From: Anaerotruncus sp.
GTDB taxonomy: Bacteria > Bacillota > Clostridia > Oscillospirales > Acutalibacteraceae
DNA: 64,000 nt
Direction: 5' to 3'
Assembly (NCBI GenBank): GCA_022009795.1
Contig: CP091724.1
Location: forward strand, 1,851,501-1,915,500
This document shows positions 1 to 10,837 of this stretch, piece by piece; the first letter of the stretch is position 1; every line of letters starts with the position of its first letter. The notes under the pieces are model-generated. The model was not told where the DNA came from. It searched no databases and saw only the letters and a program-made list of their open reading frames with translations. The position numbers and the translations under genes are program-made.

Positions 1-52
1 GAGCGACAATAAACTTGCGGTGCGTTTTGCACTGCCGATTAGAGGTTTTTTT

Positions 53-1539
53 ATGGCAGAGAGAAAAATTCGGCTCACGCCTTGGATTCATTTTGGTTTC
101 CGCAGGCTGTGCGGTAGGAATCGGAAATGTTTGGAAATTTCCCTATATTTGCGGAATGTACGGCGGTGCGGCATTCATTTTGATGTATCTTGTGTTTCTT
201 GTGGTGCTTGGGCTTCCGATTATGGTGTGCGAATTCACCGTCGGCAGAGGCAGCCGCAGAGGAATGGGCAAGGCCTTTGAGCAGCTTGAGCCGAAAGGCA
301 GCCGCTGGCATTCGCTTAAATGGATAAGTATTTTGGGCAGCTATCTTTTAATGATGTTTTACACCATGGTGGGCGGCTGGATGCTTTATTATGCCTATCT
401 TGAGGCATTCGGCAAGCTTTCAGGGCTTGATTCCGGCGGAATTGCACAGTTTTTCACAAATATGCTCTCGCAACCCGGCACGCTGACAATATGGACTGTT
501 GCGGCAATCGTTATTTCATTTGCCGTTTGCGCACTGGGCCTTAAAAACGGCGTTGAAAAAATCACAAAAATCATGATGTCGCTTTTAGTGGTTTTAATGC
601 TTGCGCTTGCCTGCAATTCGCTGTTTCTTTCAAATGCGGGTGAGGGCGTTAAGTTTTATCTTGTGCCCGATTTTAAATCCGTTGCGGAAAACGGAATAGG
701 CAATGTTGTGTTTGCCGCAATGTCGCAGGCGTTCTTTACTCTGAGCCTCGGCATCGGTGCAATGGAAATATTCGGCAGCTATCTTGACAGAAAAAAGCGA
801 CTTACGGGCGAGGCCGTAAGCATTGTGCTGCTTGACACCTTTGTTGCTCTTATGGCAGGATTTATCATTATTCCCGCTTGCTTTTTCTTTCGGCGTTCAG
901 CCGGATTCCGGCCCGTCGCTTCTTTTCATAACTCTGCCGAATTTGTTTAACAATATGCCCGGCGGCAGAATTTGGGGCACGCTGTTTTTTGTGTTTATGT
1001 CTTTTGCGGCGCTTTCCACCATCATTGCTGTTTTTGAAAACATTATCGCAACCTATATGGATATGAGCGGATGGAGCAGAAAAAAGGCCGTTGGAGTTAA
1101 TTTTGTGCTTATCACGGCACTTTCTGTTCCTGCAATTCTTGGATTTAATTTGCTTTCGGGCTTTCAGCCGCTCGGCGAAGGCTCAACGATTATGGATTTG
1201 GAGGATTTTCTTGTTTCATCAAATCTTTTACCGCTCGGCAGCCTTGTGTTTGTTATGTTTTGCGTGCGCAAAAACGGCTGGGGCTTTGAAAATTTCATTA
1301 AAGAGGCCAACACGGGCAACGGAATAAAATTCCCCAAAGGCACGTTTATCAGAATTTATATGCAATATATTTTGCCGATTATCGTTACCGTTATTTATCT
1401 TAAAGGATATTACGACACATTTTCCTCTCGCTCAAAGCCGCTTCTTGCTTTTTGGATGTGCTTTGCGGCGCTGCTGCTGATTATTGTTTTCGGCATTTCA
1501 ATTTTTGCCGGAAAAGGAAAAGCGAAAAAAGCAAAATAA
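53..1539 (+). CDS. Sodium:neurotransmitter symporter (NSS) family transporter
   Basis: Membrane transporter expected to import an amino acid or related solute with Na+. After frame repair it is about 495 residues. It opens with the NSS signature GSRLGFILVSAGCAVGIGN followed by VWKFPY, which forms the TM1 Na+/substrate site, and then shows about a dozen hydrophobic segments. The motif GPSLLFITLPN and a nearby NNMPGG are also typical of the family. Start ATG at 53 follows AGAGG. Two frame breaks are visible: the A-run at 64-68 just after the start (one A missing) and the T-run at 882-886 (one T extra, restoring PACFSFGV). The substrate cannot be told from sequence. It lies upstream of a sialidase and a second transporter on the same strand. 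Confidence 0.88.
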
Positions 1540-1672
1540 GCCTAAAAGCAGACTTTGCCATTTTCAAACAAAAGCCACATATATCGTGATAAAGAGATTG
1601 GCAAAATAAATACACTTGATTGCAACCTAAAATCAAAGAAAAATGCCGCCGAAAGGCGCAGGAGTTGTTGCT

Positions 1673-3129
1673 ATGATTAAAACTAAGATTAAAAAAAGTA
1701 ATAAGCGGCGCAGTTGCCGTTGCGGCAGCGGCTGCAATAATAGGCGGAAGTATTGCGGCGGTGAACGCGAGAAAGCCGGTTTCCGTTGCCGAAAGGCCTG
1801 CCGCAGTGAAAACAAGCGATCAGCCGTTTGTAACCGAGGTGACGGGAGAAAGCAAAAATTTCAGGATTCCCGCAATGATCACCCTGGAAAGCGGAAGAAT
1901 TGTGGCGTCTGCAGATGCGAGATACGACACCACGCTTGACGGCGGAGGGCTTGACACCGTTGTTGCTTACAGCGATGACAGCGGCGCAACTTGGAACTCC
2001 TACACTGCCAACCATCTTGGCGATAACGGAAACAAGTTTTCAAAAAAATCATCCGCCTTTATTGATTCGGAGCTGATTGCAAACGGAAATAACGTGTGGA
2101 TGATGACAACATTTTATCCCGGCGGTCGCAACCTTGCAAGCTGGACGGGAATTAAAGCGGCTGTTGCAGAGCCTGCTTTTAACGAAGACGGCAGCCTTAA
2201 AATTTCGGATGATCACGGCAAAAGCTATGATTATAAGGCAGATATTAACCATTTTGAAAAACGGCTATTCGCAAATAACCGATGCCAACGGAGAAAAACA
2301 GCGGCTATAAAATAGACGAATATTACTATCTTTATGATGCAAGTAATAATTTGCTCGGCAATATTTTTTACATTAAATCAAAGATGAAATTTTCCGTTGT
2401 GCCAACCACATATTTATATATGACCAAATCGGAAAACGGCGGTGAAAGCTTTGGCGCGCCTAAGCTTATAAACCTTAAAAAGGCAGATGAAGCATTTTAC
2501 GGAGTCGGCCCCGGCAGAGGAATCTGCACTTCAAACGGCACGCTGATTTTTTCCGCATATGTATGCGATGTTAAGGTGGGCACGCAGCAGGCCTCGTTTA
2601 TTTATTCAACGGACGGCGGCAGCACTTGGCAAAGAAGCCGCGATATTGAATCAAACGACACTTTTGAATATTCAAGCGAAAGCCAAATAGTTGAGCTTTC
2701 AAACGGCGATTTGCGCTGCTTTTTCAGAAACAACAGCAACAGAATCTGCTATGCGGATGCAAAGCTTACGGGCACGGAATATATTTGGTGCGATCCCGTT
2801 GTTACGGAAACGGAGATTTCTTCCGCCTGCATGCTCAGCGCAATTCAGTGCACAAAAGGCGGCAAGGATTATATTTTGATTTCCTGCCCCACGGGCACAA
2901 GCAAAAAGAAGGGCAAAACCGTTCATGAGCGCAGCTGCGGCAAGATTTTTGCTTTTGAGGTTGACGGCGCCGGGAATATGACGCTTACAAAAAAACAACG
3001 GATATTAACGATTCCGCATTTATGTATTCCTGCATGACTTGCCTTAACAACGGCAGAATAGCACTGCTTTACGAAAGCGCAGAGGGTGAAATAACATATA
3101 CCGTTTATGCTCCATGTGATCTTATTTAG
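1673..3129 (+). CDS. Exo-alpha-sialidase (GH33), membrane-anchored or secreted
   Basis: Predicted to release terminal sialic acids outside the cell. The N-terminus has a short basic stretch and then an Ala/Ile-rich hydrophobic segment (VISGAVAVAAAAAIIGGSIA), which fits a signal anchor. The body carries the sialidase FRIP motif (NFRIPAM) and Asp-boxes (SDDSGATW and STDGGSTW), ending with FMYSCMTCLNNGRIALLYE. Length after repair is about 485 residues, normal for a single-domain bacterial sialidase. Start ATG at 1673 follows GGAG. Frame breaks sit in A-runs at 1691-1697, 2257-2261, 2294-2298 and 2989-2995, and the first hides the true N-terminus. No nan catabolic genes are seen in this window. 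Confidence 0.85.
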
Positions 3130-3153
3130 TTTAGTTTGTAAATTAAATATTCT

Positions 3154-3188
3154 GAATCGTAATAGACGATTCGGCATATTCTTTTGCA
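3154..3188 (+). terminator. Weak hairpin after the sialidase gene
   Basis: GAATCG (3154-3159) pairs with CGATTC (3167-3172) across a 7-base loop, 25 bases past the sialidase stop. The T-tract that follows is broken (ATTCTTTTG), so termination is possible but weak. Confidence 0.35.
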
Positions 3189-3314
3189 CTGCTTTTCGCA
3201 GGCTTCGGCAGGCTTTTTAATGCAAATTGCGAAGCTGTTTTACGGCGGCAATCCACCGCAAAGCAGCAAAATCTGCCGCTTATTTTTGATGTTATATCAA
3301 GGGGAATTTATGAT

Positions 3315-4710
3315 ATGAATAAAGTTATTGAATGGTTTTACAATTTTCTTTGGGGCGATCTTTTTACTCTGCATTTCGGAGATGTTTCCATAGGAATTCC
3401 GCTTTTGGTTCTTTTGCTTATTCCGGCGGGAATTTTCTTTACAATAAGAACAAAATTTATGCCCGTGCGAAAATTTCCGCAGATGATAAGGGCTCTCAGC
3501 GATAAAAAAACGACGATAAAACAAGCCTTTCAACCTTTCAAACGCTGATTGTTTCCACAGCCACAAGAGTCGGCATGGGAAATCTTGTCGGCGTTGTTGC
3601 CGCCATTTCAATCGGCGGCGCAGGCGCTGTTTTTTGGATGTGGGCCTCTGCTTTGCTCGGTGCCTCCACCGCTTATGTTGAGGGCGCACTCGCTCAGCTT
3701 CACAAGAAAAAGGATCCGCTTTACGGCGGCTATCACGGCGGCCCTGCTTATTACATACACGATTTTGTGGAGCAAAAAAAGAAAAAAAGGAAAATCAAAA
3801 AAATCATTTTTTTGCAATTTTGTTTGCGTTTTTCGGCCTTATCTGCTGGTGCGGAATCAGCCAGGTTATCAGTATCTCCGTTACCTCCGCATTCAAAAAA
3901 ATGCCTTTTTCGATTCCGCCGATTTACACAACCGTGGTGCTTGTTGCTCTTGCAGCGGTTATTGTGCTCAGAAAGAATGCAACGGTTAAGTTCCTTGATA
4001 TTATCGTGCCCGTAATGGCGGTGCTTTATTTTGCCGTTACTGTTTTCATTATTCTTAAAAATATTAAGCTGATGCCGGAAGTTTTTTCAAGAATTTTTCA
4101 GGAGGCGTTCGGCTTTAAGCAAATTGCGGGCGGCGGCTTCGGCGCAGTGCTTATGAACGGAGTTAAAAGAGGCCTGTTTTCAAATGAGGCAGGCTCCGGA
4201 TCTGCTCCGTGTGCGGCAGCGGCGGCAGAGGGCAAAAAACCCGAAACGGTCGGAATGGTGCAATCCCTTGGAGTTTTGATAGACACAATTGTTATTTGCA
4301 CCTGCACGGCAATGATTATGCTGCTTGCTCCCCGTGAAATCACAGACGGCTTGCAGGGCATGGATTTGCTTCAGGCTGCAATGAATTACCACCTCGGCAG
4401 CGGCGGCACAATATTTGTGGCCATAGTGCTTTTCCTGTTTAGCTTTTCCACATTTATCGGAATTCTGTTTTATGCCCGCTCCAATGTTGCTTATCTTTGC
4501 GGCAATAATTGGCTCAGCCAAACGGCATATAAGGTGTTGGCGCTTGTTATGCTTTTTGTGGGCGGCTTGCAGGCATACACAATTGTGTGGGATCTCGGCG
4601 ATGTGGGCATAGGCCTTATGACGATTATAAATCTTATTATTCTTGTGCCGATGTCAAAAGAGGCAATTGCAATCCTTGATAAAAAGGAAGATAAAGCGGA
4701 AAAAAATTAA
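3315..4710 (+). CDS. Alanine/glycine:cation symporter family (AGCS) protein
   Basis: Integral membrane symporter for alanine, glycine or similar amino acids driven by Na+ or H+. About 465 residues after repair. The family signature around GLFSNEAGSGSAPCAAAAA is intact, as are STATRVGMGNLVGVVAAIS and the repeated hydrophobic helices. Start ATG at 3315 has AAGGGG ten bases upstream. Frame breaks are at the A7 run 3504-3510 and the T7 run 3807-3813; correcting them gives a continuous protein. A factor-independent terminator follows at 4762. It shares its strand with the upstream sialidase and NSS transporter, but a 185-base gap suggests its own promoter. Confidence 0.88.
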
Positions 4711-4761
4711 AAGAAAAAGGCAAAAAAAGAATAAGCTTAAATAATCGAAAATAATTTTTTT

Positions 4762-4797
4762 GGGGCGTGCTTTTTTTCACAAGGCATGCCCTTTTTG
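4762..4797 (+). terminator. Rho-independent terminator after the AGCS gene
   Basis: GGGCGTGC (4763-4770) pairs with GCATGCCC (4784-4791), with one G-T pair, and is followed by TTTTTG on the plus strand. Confidence 0.75.
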
Positions 4798-4813
4798 ATT
4801 GCCGAATATAATA

Positions 4814-4855
4814 AAGGCACTTCCGATTTTTGTGCGAAAGTGCCTTGCTTTTTTT
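4814..4855. terminator. Hairpin between convergent AGCS and mgtE genes
   Basis: A perfect 9-bp stem, AAGGCACTT (4814-4822) with AAGTGCCTT (4838-4846), is followed by GCTTTTTTT on the plus strand. It lies just past the reconstructed mgtE stop, so it can also serve the minus strand, where the flank is only AT-rich (TATTATATT). Confidence 0.6.
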
Positions 4856-4888
4856 GTGCTGTATTTTTTTGTGTTTTTGCGCAGGTGT

Positions 4889-6278
4889 TTAAATGTGCAA
4901 AAATCGCGGTTGCCAAGCCGAAATAAATCAAAAAGCGAAAGTGCGTCTATAATCGTTGTTATGAACGGAGAAGACATTACCGCAGGGTCAAATTTAAGCT
5001 TTTTTTGGCAAATATCGGCAGCGTGCAGCCCACTATTTTTTTGCAAAAAAATTATTTCAACAAACAATGTAAGGTTTATAACCAAATCAACCGTAACGGT
5101 TATTCCGCTTGTGCCGAGCAGTAATTTATCAACAAGCCAAATCTTCGCAAAGTTTATAACGGCAAGCGACGCGCCGCACAAAAATGCCTACTCTGATTTC
5201 TTTCCAAAGCACCTTGAAAATATCTTTTAAATCAACCTCGCCCAGGGAAAGAGCACGAATAATCGTAACGCTGGCCTGGCTGCCGGAGTTTCCGCCCGTG
5301 TCCATCAGCATAGGGATAAATGCCGTAAGCACAATCATGGCGGAGAGCTTGTCCTCAAACCCGGTGATGATCATTCCTGTAAATGTGGCGCTTATCATAA
5401 GCAGCATAAGCCACGGAATTCTTGATTTCCATGTGTCGAAAACGCCGATTTTAAGATAGGGCTTTTCCGATGTGCGCACAATGGCGTTCATCTTGTGGAT
5501 GTCCTCGGTGTTTTCCTCCTGCAAAACATCAAGAGCATCGTCGATCGTGATAATGCCCACAAGCCTGTTTTCCATGTCAACAACGGGCAGGGCAAGGAAA
5601 TCGTATTTTTGAAGTAAGCCGGAGGCTTTTTCCTGGTCGTCCAGCGTGTTTACGGAAATAACATTCGTTTCCATAAATTCTTCAATTAAATCGTCGTAAT
5701 CGTGAAGCAGCAGTTCTTTAACCGTTGTAACGCCCAGCAGGTGCCTTGATGCGTCGGTGATATAGCAGGTGTAAATCGTTTCTTTGTCAACACCCGTTCG
5801 CCTGATTCGCTTAAAAGCGTCCTCAACCGTCATATCCCTTTTAAGGTCAACAAATTCCGTTGTCATAATCGAGCCGGCGGAATCATCGGGATATTTCAGC
5901 AGAGTGTTGATTGTTTTTCTTGTTTCAAGGTCGGTGTTTTTAAGAATTCTTTTAACAACGGACGCAGGCATTTCCTCAACAATATCTGCGGCGTCGTCGG
6001 CATAAAGTTCGTCGAGCACTTCTTTAAGCTCGGCGTCCGAAAATGCAGAAATCAGGTTTTTCCTGTGTGTCGCTGTCAAATTCAACAAAGGTTTCGGCAG
6101 CGTTTTCTTTTGTGAGCAGTCTGAAAAAGAATATCCGTTTTCGTTCATCTTCAATCTCCTCCAGCAATTGCGCAATATCGGCGGGGTTCAATTCATTTTA
6201 AATAATTTTTTTAAGCGCCTTGATATCTCGCTTGGCATGAAGTTCATCAATGTGTTGTGTCATGTCGTTCAATTCCAT
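4889..6278 (-). CDS. mgtE: Magnesium transporter MgtE
   Basis: Mg2+ channel/transporter with a cytoplasmic gate. Domains in order: N-terminal MgtE_N helical domain (DELYADDAADIVEEMP, then YPDDSAGSIMTTEFV), two CBS domains, and a five-helix membrane domain containing PMLMDTGGNSGSQASVTIIR and the ending DPAVMSSPFITTIIDALS. Start ATG at 6278 follows GGATGTGAG. At least five frame breaks occur, among them A-runs near 6207-6217 and 6060. Shortening two T5 runs near the 3' end gives the usual C-terminus ATAILHI with a stop at 4889; uncorrected reading runs on to 4737 through the terminators. It is last in a four-gene minus-strand operon, 23 bases after the previous gene, so no Mg2+ riboswitch fits directly before it. 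Confidence 0.9.
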
Positions 6279-6301
6279 GTGCTCACATCCTTTCTTTTTG
6301 T

Positions 6302-7141
6302 TTATTCAATAGGGGAGTAAAACGGCTTTTCTTCACTGTCGTAAGGATTAACGGCAACCTTCCTGATGATAAGTAAAATTATAATAACGGCTAAAATTCC
6401 GCCGGCAACGGCGCAAACCGTAACCGTGAAAACGGGCTTTTGGTAAAAAAGCTCGCCCGCCACAAACGATGTGAAATCGGGGTCCGCCATTTCGGCTTTA
6501 ACCTCTTCAAGGGCTTTGTTTACTCTTTTTGATTTTTAAAGGTGTATTTTTTGTTGTGCCGTCCGAAGCGGTAACGGTGGTTGAAAAAAATCCGTTTCCT
6601 GCCCTGCGCGCAGGGTCAGGTTTATCGGCGCGGCAAAGGCGTTAACATCATCCGTAACCGGGGTTATGTTAAGCTCGGTTAAATCGCGTGGGATATAAAC
6701 CTTGTAAACGGTGTCGCTTTTGTTTATTTCGGGCTGCACTTCGGCATATTCGCAGTTAAGCCCCTTCAGGTTTGCGTTTGATGAAATCGCATAGCTTTGC
6801 ACATTTGAATAATTAAATGTGTAAATAACGCTGCCGTTTGCAAAATTAAGGGTAACGGTTATGCCGATTTGGTGGTTTGAATTATCGTATGAATAAGTGG
6901 CAAACACATCCGCCGTGCCGTTTACCTTGTAGCTTGCAAGCACCGCGCTTTGGCTTGGGTCTTTAAGCGTAAGTGAATAAAAGGTTTTATCCTGCTTGAA
7001 GCCGCCGTCGATATCGGCGTTTGAAAATTCAATGCTTTCAAGAAACGGCGCGTTTTTAATCGGCGCCTCGGCTGCAAACGCGCAGGTGCAAAGGCTCAGC
7101 GCGGTAAGCAGCGTTATAATAAATGCAATCGCTTTTTTCAT
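6302..7141 (-). CDS. Secreted/surface protein with cadherin-like beta-sandwich repeat and C-terminal membrane anchor
   Basis: Function unknown. The N-terminus is a signal peptide (MKKAIAFIITLLTALSLC, cleavage near CAFAAEA). It is followed by about 170 residues of beta-rich sequence with the pattern seen in cadherin-like beta-sandwich (PF12733-type) domains, for example IEFSNADIDGGFKQDKTFYS and TVYKVYIPRDLTELNI. After repair the chain continues through a charged linker (NKALEEVKAEMADPD) to a single transmembrane helix near the C-terminus (TVTVCAVAGGILAVIIILLI) and a short cytoplasmic tail. Frame breaks lie in the T-run near 6586 and an A-run near 6530. The start is four bases after the upstream stop, without a clear RBS, suggesting translational coupling. 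Confidence 0.6.
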
Positions 7142-7145
7142 ATTG

Positions 7146-8319
7146 CTAATCTGCAAGAATATATGATGATATTCCGCAATCCTCCAACACAGATTTTGTT
7201 TCGGCTTTGTCTGCCGCGGCGGTTATGAAATAAACTTCCCTGCTCGTGTCTATCTGCGGCAGTAATTTGTTTATTTTTGTTTTGCGTTGTTGATTCCGTT
7301 GTTTCTTCGTCGGCGCTTTCTTCACCGTCGCCTTCCTCGGCTTTGCGGCTTGCGCGTTCTTCTTCGTTGCTTTCTTGATTTTCGCTCTTGCCGATATCGC
7401 TTGCGGAAAGGGAAACATCGATTCCTTTAACGAATTTAATGTCTGTGCCCAAATCGTTGTAAAGCTTTTGCGGCAAGCTTATCAAAGCCGCCGGAATATT
7501 CATCGGCAATCGCCTCGGGCAAGTCTGTGCCGTCAAGCACAAAAACGGTGATTCCCGCGTCTGCCGCCTCGGCAATGATGTCTTTAATATATTTATATGC
7601 GGTTTGCGAATCGGGATTTAAATAAGTGTTTCCTTTGCTGTCCGTGTAAGGGATTCCGTTTGAATCAAGTATTGCGGCGGATCTGTCCTTTTGCGGCACA
7701 AGATTATCCATATAGCAGTAAACTCTGCCCACGGCAAGCAAATCCTGCTCTTTCAGCTTGGAAACGGAGCCTTTTAAATCCGTTGCCGGAAATGCAACGG
7801 AGCCGTAGGTGTCAACCGTTGCAAGTGCGTTTTTGAAGCCCACGGAGCCGTCGTCGCGCTTAATGTCTATCATAACGGCATTATAGCCGCTGTCCGTCAA
7901 TTTGGAAATAACGGAATCCAGCATAACGGAGCCGTCCATCGAAATGCTTTCTTCATAGGAGGCTTTCAGGCTCAGCTGCATTTCGTTTATGCTGCCCTCG
8001 GCAGGCTGATTTTGCAAATCCGAATACCTCACCGGCATGCCGTGGCGCTGCATGTAAATATCCATTCCGGTATAGCCGATTCCGATTATAAGCAGGCAAA
8101 GCAGGGCTATTCCGAATTTTTTTGAAAGCCCCTTAGCCTTTTCTTTTGTGCGCCTTTCCTTTTTTGTTTTCGGGCGCATGTAATCGAATTTGTCGGTGTA
8201 AATGCCCTCGTTGGAAATATATTTATCCGCAAAATCAACCGGATATCCTTTTTTTCCTCTTCGGTCCATTTTTTTCGCCGCGCTTTATATTTTTTTGTAA
8301 AAGCGCTTTTTTTCTTCAT
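7146..8319 (-). CDS. Membrane-anchored DUF4015-type putative glycoside-hydrolase (TIM barrel) protein
   Basis: Likely extracytoplasmic barrel protein acting on an unknown glycan. A Lys/Arg-rich cytoplasmic head (MKKKSAFTKKYKARRKK) precedes one transmembrane segment (FGIALLCLLIIGIGYTGM), then a barrel-like domain with SGYNAVMIDIKRDDGSVGF, LLAVGRVYCYMDN and NPDSQTAYKYIKDIIAEAAD, matching the DUF4015/PF13200 pattern. A low-complexity acidic linker (EESADEETTESTTQ) leads to a small C-terminal alpha/beta unit (SREVYFITAAADKAETKSVL). Start ATG at 8319 is three bases after the rpe stop. Frame breaks are at the A-run near 8268 and near 7470 and 7275. The family call is from remembered pattern only. 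Confidence 0.6.
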
Positions 8320-8322
8320 TTG

Positions 8323-8971
8323 TTATCCCACATTTCCTGCGTTTTCTTTAAGAAGCTTTATTGTGGCCTCCGGGTTTTCGCTTTTGAAAACGGCACTGCC
8401 CGCCACAAACACATTCGCCCCCGCCTTTGCGCAGGTTTTGATTGTTTCGGCATTTACGCCGCCGTCAACCTGAATGTCTATATCGGGGCATTTTGCGCGC
8501 AGCTTTTCGATTTTCGGCATCATATCCGCCATAAAGCTTTGGCCGCCGAAGCCGGGTTCAACCGTCATCACAAGCACCATTGAAAGTTTGTTTAAATAGG
8601 GGTAAACGGCCTCGATTTCGGTGCCGGGCTTAACCGCCAGCGCCGCCTTGCAGCCGCATTCGATTATTTTATCAATCGTTTTTTGCACATCGCTTTCACT
8701 TTCTATGTGGAAAGTGATGATGTCCGCACCGGCATCTGCAAAATCGGCAATGTATTTAAGCGGCTCGGAAATCATAAGGTGCACATCAAAAGGCACATCG
8801 CAAACGGCTTTCATCGCCTTTATAACCGGCGCGCCTATTGTGATATTGGGCACGAAATGCCCGTCCATAACATCAAGGTGAATAAGCTCGGCGCTTTCGC
8901 ATTTTTTTAATTCGCTTTCAAGATTTGCAAAAATCGCTTGCAAGCATGCTGGGTGAAATTTTTATGCTCAT
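8323..8971 (-). CDS. rpe: Ribulose-phosphate 3-epimerase
   Basis: Interconverts ribulose 5-phosphate and xylulose 5-phosphate in the pentose phosphate pathway, in the cytoplasm. A TIM barrel of about 215 residues with the family motifs LIHLDVMDGHFVPNITIG (metal-binding H and D), DVHLMISEP, MTVEPGFGGQSF and IQVDGGVN. Start ATG at 8971 follows GGAGG and gives MSIKISPSMLASDFANLE once one extra T near 8933 is removed; without that correction the first 15 residues appear separated. It is first in the minus-strand operon with the barrel protein, surface protein and mgtE. Confidence 0.93.
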
Positions 8972-9068
8972 AACGAACCTCCGCCGGCGCAGCAGCGCCT
9001 TTTTCCTTCTAAAGTATTATACATTTGCACGCTGTTAAAATCAACCTCTAAATATAAACAAATAATAC

Positions 9069-9097
9069 TTGTAATTAAATAATAAGTGTAGTAAAAT
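9069..9097 (+). promoter_or_regulatory. Sigma-A-type promoter for the ABC-F gene
   Basis: TTGTAA (9069-9074), a 17-base AT-rich spacer and TAAAAT (9092-9097), 57 bases before the ABC-F start and divergent from rpe. Confidence 0.55.
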
Positions 9098-9154
9098 ATA
9101 CCAAGCTGTTAAGAGAAATTTTAAATTATTATTTTTAGAAAGGCAGTGCGATGT

Positions 9155-10763
9155 ATGATTCAGGCAAAGTAATGTTACTGTGCAATTCGGCGGCAGGGCT
9201 CTGTTTGAAAGAGTTAATGCGGTTTTCTCGGCAGGAAATTGCTACGGTATTATCGGCGCAAACGGCGCGGGCAAATCCACTTTCTTAAAGGTTTTAAGCG
9301 GCGATCTTGAGCCGCAAAAGGGCGAGGTTATCATCACTCCGGGCGAAAGGCTTTCCGTTTTGGAGCAGGATCACTTTAAATATGATGAATATGAAGTTGT
9401 GCGCACGGTGCTTATGGGCAATCCCCGCCTTATAGAAATTATGGAGGAAAAGGATGCGCTTTACGCAAAGCCCGATTTCTCCGAGGAGGACGGTATCCGC
9501 GCAGGCGAGCTTGAGGCGGAATTTGCCGATTTGAATGGCTGGAATGCCGAAAGCGACGCCGAATTTATGCTTAATAAGCTTGGCGTAACAGACGAATATC
9601 ATTATATGAAAATGGCTGAATTGCCCTCCGATTTAAAGGTTAAGGTGCTGCTTGCAAAGGCACTTTTCGGCAATCCGGATATTCTGCTGCTTGACGAGCC
9701 CACAAACCACCTTGATTTGGCTGCTATCCGCTGGCTCGAAAATTTTCTTTTGGATTTTGAAAACACCGTTATCGTTGTTTCGCACGACAGATATTTCCTC
9801 AATAAGGTCTGCACCCATATCTGCGATGTTGATTTCGGCAAAATTCAAATGTATGCAGGCAACTACGATTTTTGGTATGAATACACTCAAATGAGGCAGC
9901 GCCAAATGCGCGATCAAAATAAAAAGAATGAGCAAAAGATTAAAGAGCTTCAGGAATTTATTCAGCGATTCTCTGCAAACGCTTCAAAATCCAAGCAGGC
10001 CACAAGCCGTAAAAAGCAGCTTGATGCGCTTGAAATGATTGATATGCCCGTTTCCTCACGCCGCTTCCCTTATGTTGATTTTAAGCCGGACCGTGAATGC
10101 GGAAACGACCTTTTAAGGGTTGACCATCTCACCAAAACCATAGGCGACAGAAAAGTGCTCGATGATGTTTCTTTCGTTATCCATCCGCGTGAAAAGGTTG
10201 CGTTTGTCGGCTCGGACGCCGTTGCAAAAACCACTCTTTTCAAAATCATTATGGGCGAGGTTGAGCCGGATGAGGGCGAATTTAAGTGGGGCGTAACCAC
10301 TTCTCAAAGCTATTTTCCGAGCGACAACAGCAAGTATTTTGACGGCGTTGACCTTTCCCTTGTTGATTGGCTCAGGCAATATACCACGCAAACCCTTGAG
10401 GCGGATATCCGCGGCTGGCTCGGCAGAATGCTCTTCAGCGGCGAGGAAGCGCTTAAAAAGGCAACCGTGCTTTCCGGCGGCGAGCGCGTAAGATGCATGC
10501 TTTGCAAAATGATGCTCAGCGGCGCCAATGTGCTTGTGCTTGATGAGCCCACAAACCACCTCGATTTGGAATCCATCACGGCGCTCAACAACGGCCTTAT
10601 CCGCTATCCCGAAACCGTGCTTTTCACATCGCACGACCATCAGTTTATTCAAACGATCGCAGACAGAATTATTGATATTTCGGACGGTAAAATCACCGAT
10701 TATAAGGGCAATTACGATGATTTCCTTGAGAATTTCGATGATGATAAGCTTAAAAAATATTGA
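9155..10763 (+). CDS. ABC-F family ATPase (YkpA/YbiT-like)
   Basis: Soluble tandem-ABC protein of the ABC-F class, which act on ribosomes; the YbiT-like group is usually not a drug-resistance factor. About 535 residues. The first domain has Walker A GANGAGKS and LLDEPTNHLDL, a linker rich in Gln/Lys (QMRDQNKKNEQKIKELQE), and the second domain has LSGGERVR and VLDEPTNHLDLES. The second Walker A reads GSDAVAKTT, with Ala in place of the usual Gly before Lys. The region KWGVTTSQSYFPSDNS is typical of the YkpA/YbiT branch. Start ATG at 9155 (MIQASNVTVQFGG) is recovered by removing one A at about 9165. Monocistronic between a promoter and a terminator. Confidence 0.9.
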
Positions 10764-10794
10764 TAAATCAAAAATCGCATAAATGCAAAAAAAC

Positions 10795-10825
10795 AAGGGG
10801 CTGTGTTCAAACACAACCCCTTATT
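10795..10825. terminator. Bidirectional terminator between ABC-F and GH36 genes
   Basis: AAGGGGCTGTGTT pairs with AACACAACCCCTT (one mismatch, very short loop), flanked by an A-run upstream and TTATT downstream. It sits between two convergent genes. Confidence 0.7.
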
Positions 10826-10837
10826 GCATATGCAAAT

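Noticed and set aside
6279..6301. M-box (Mg2+) riboswitch before mgtE
   Set aside because: Only 23 bases separate mgtE from the upstream gene in the same operon; no room for the element.
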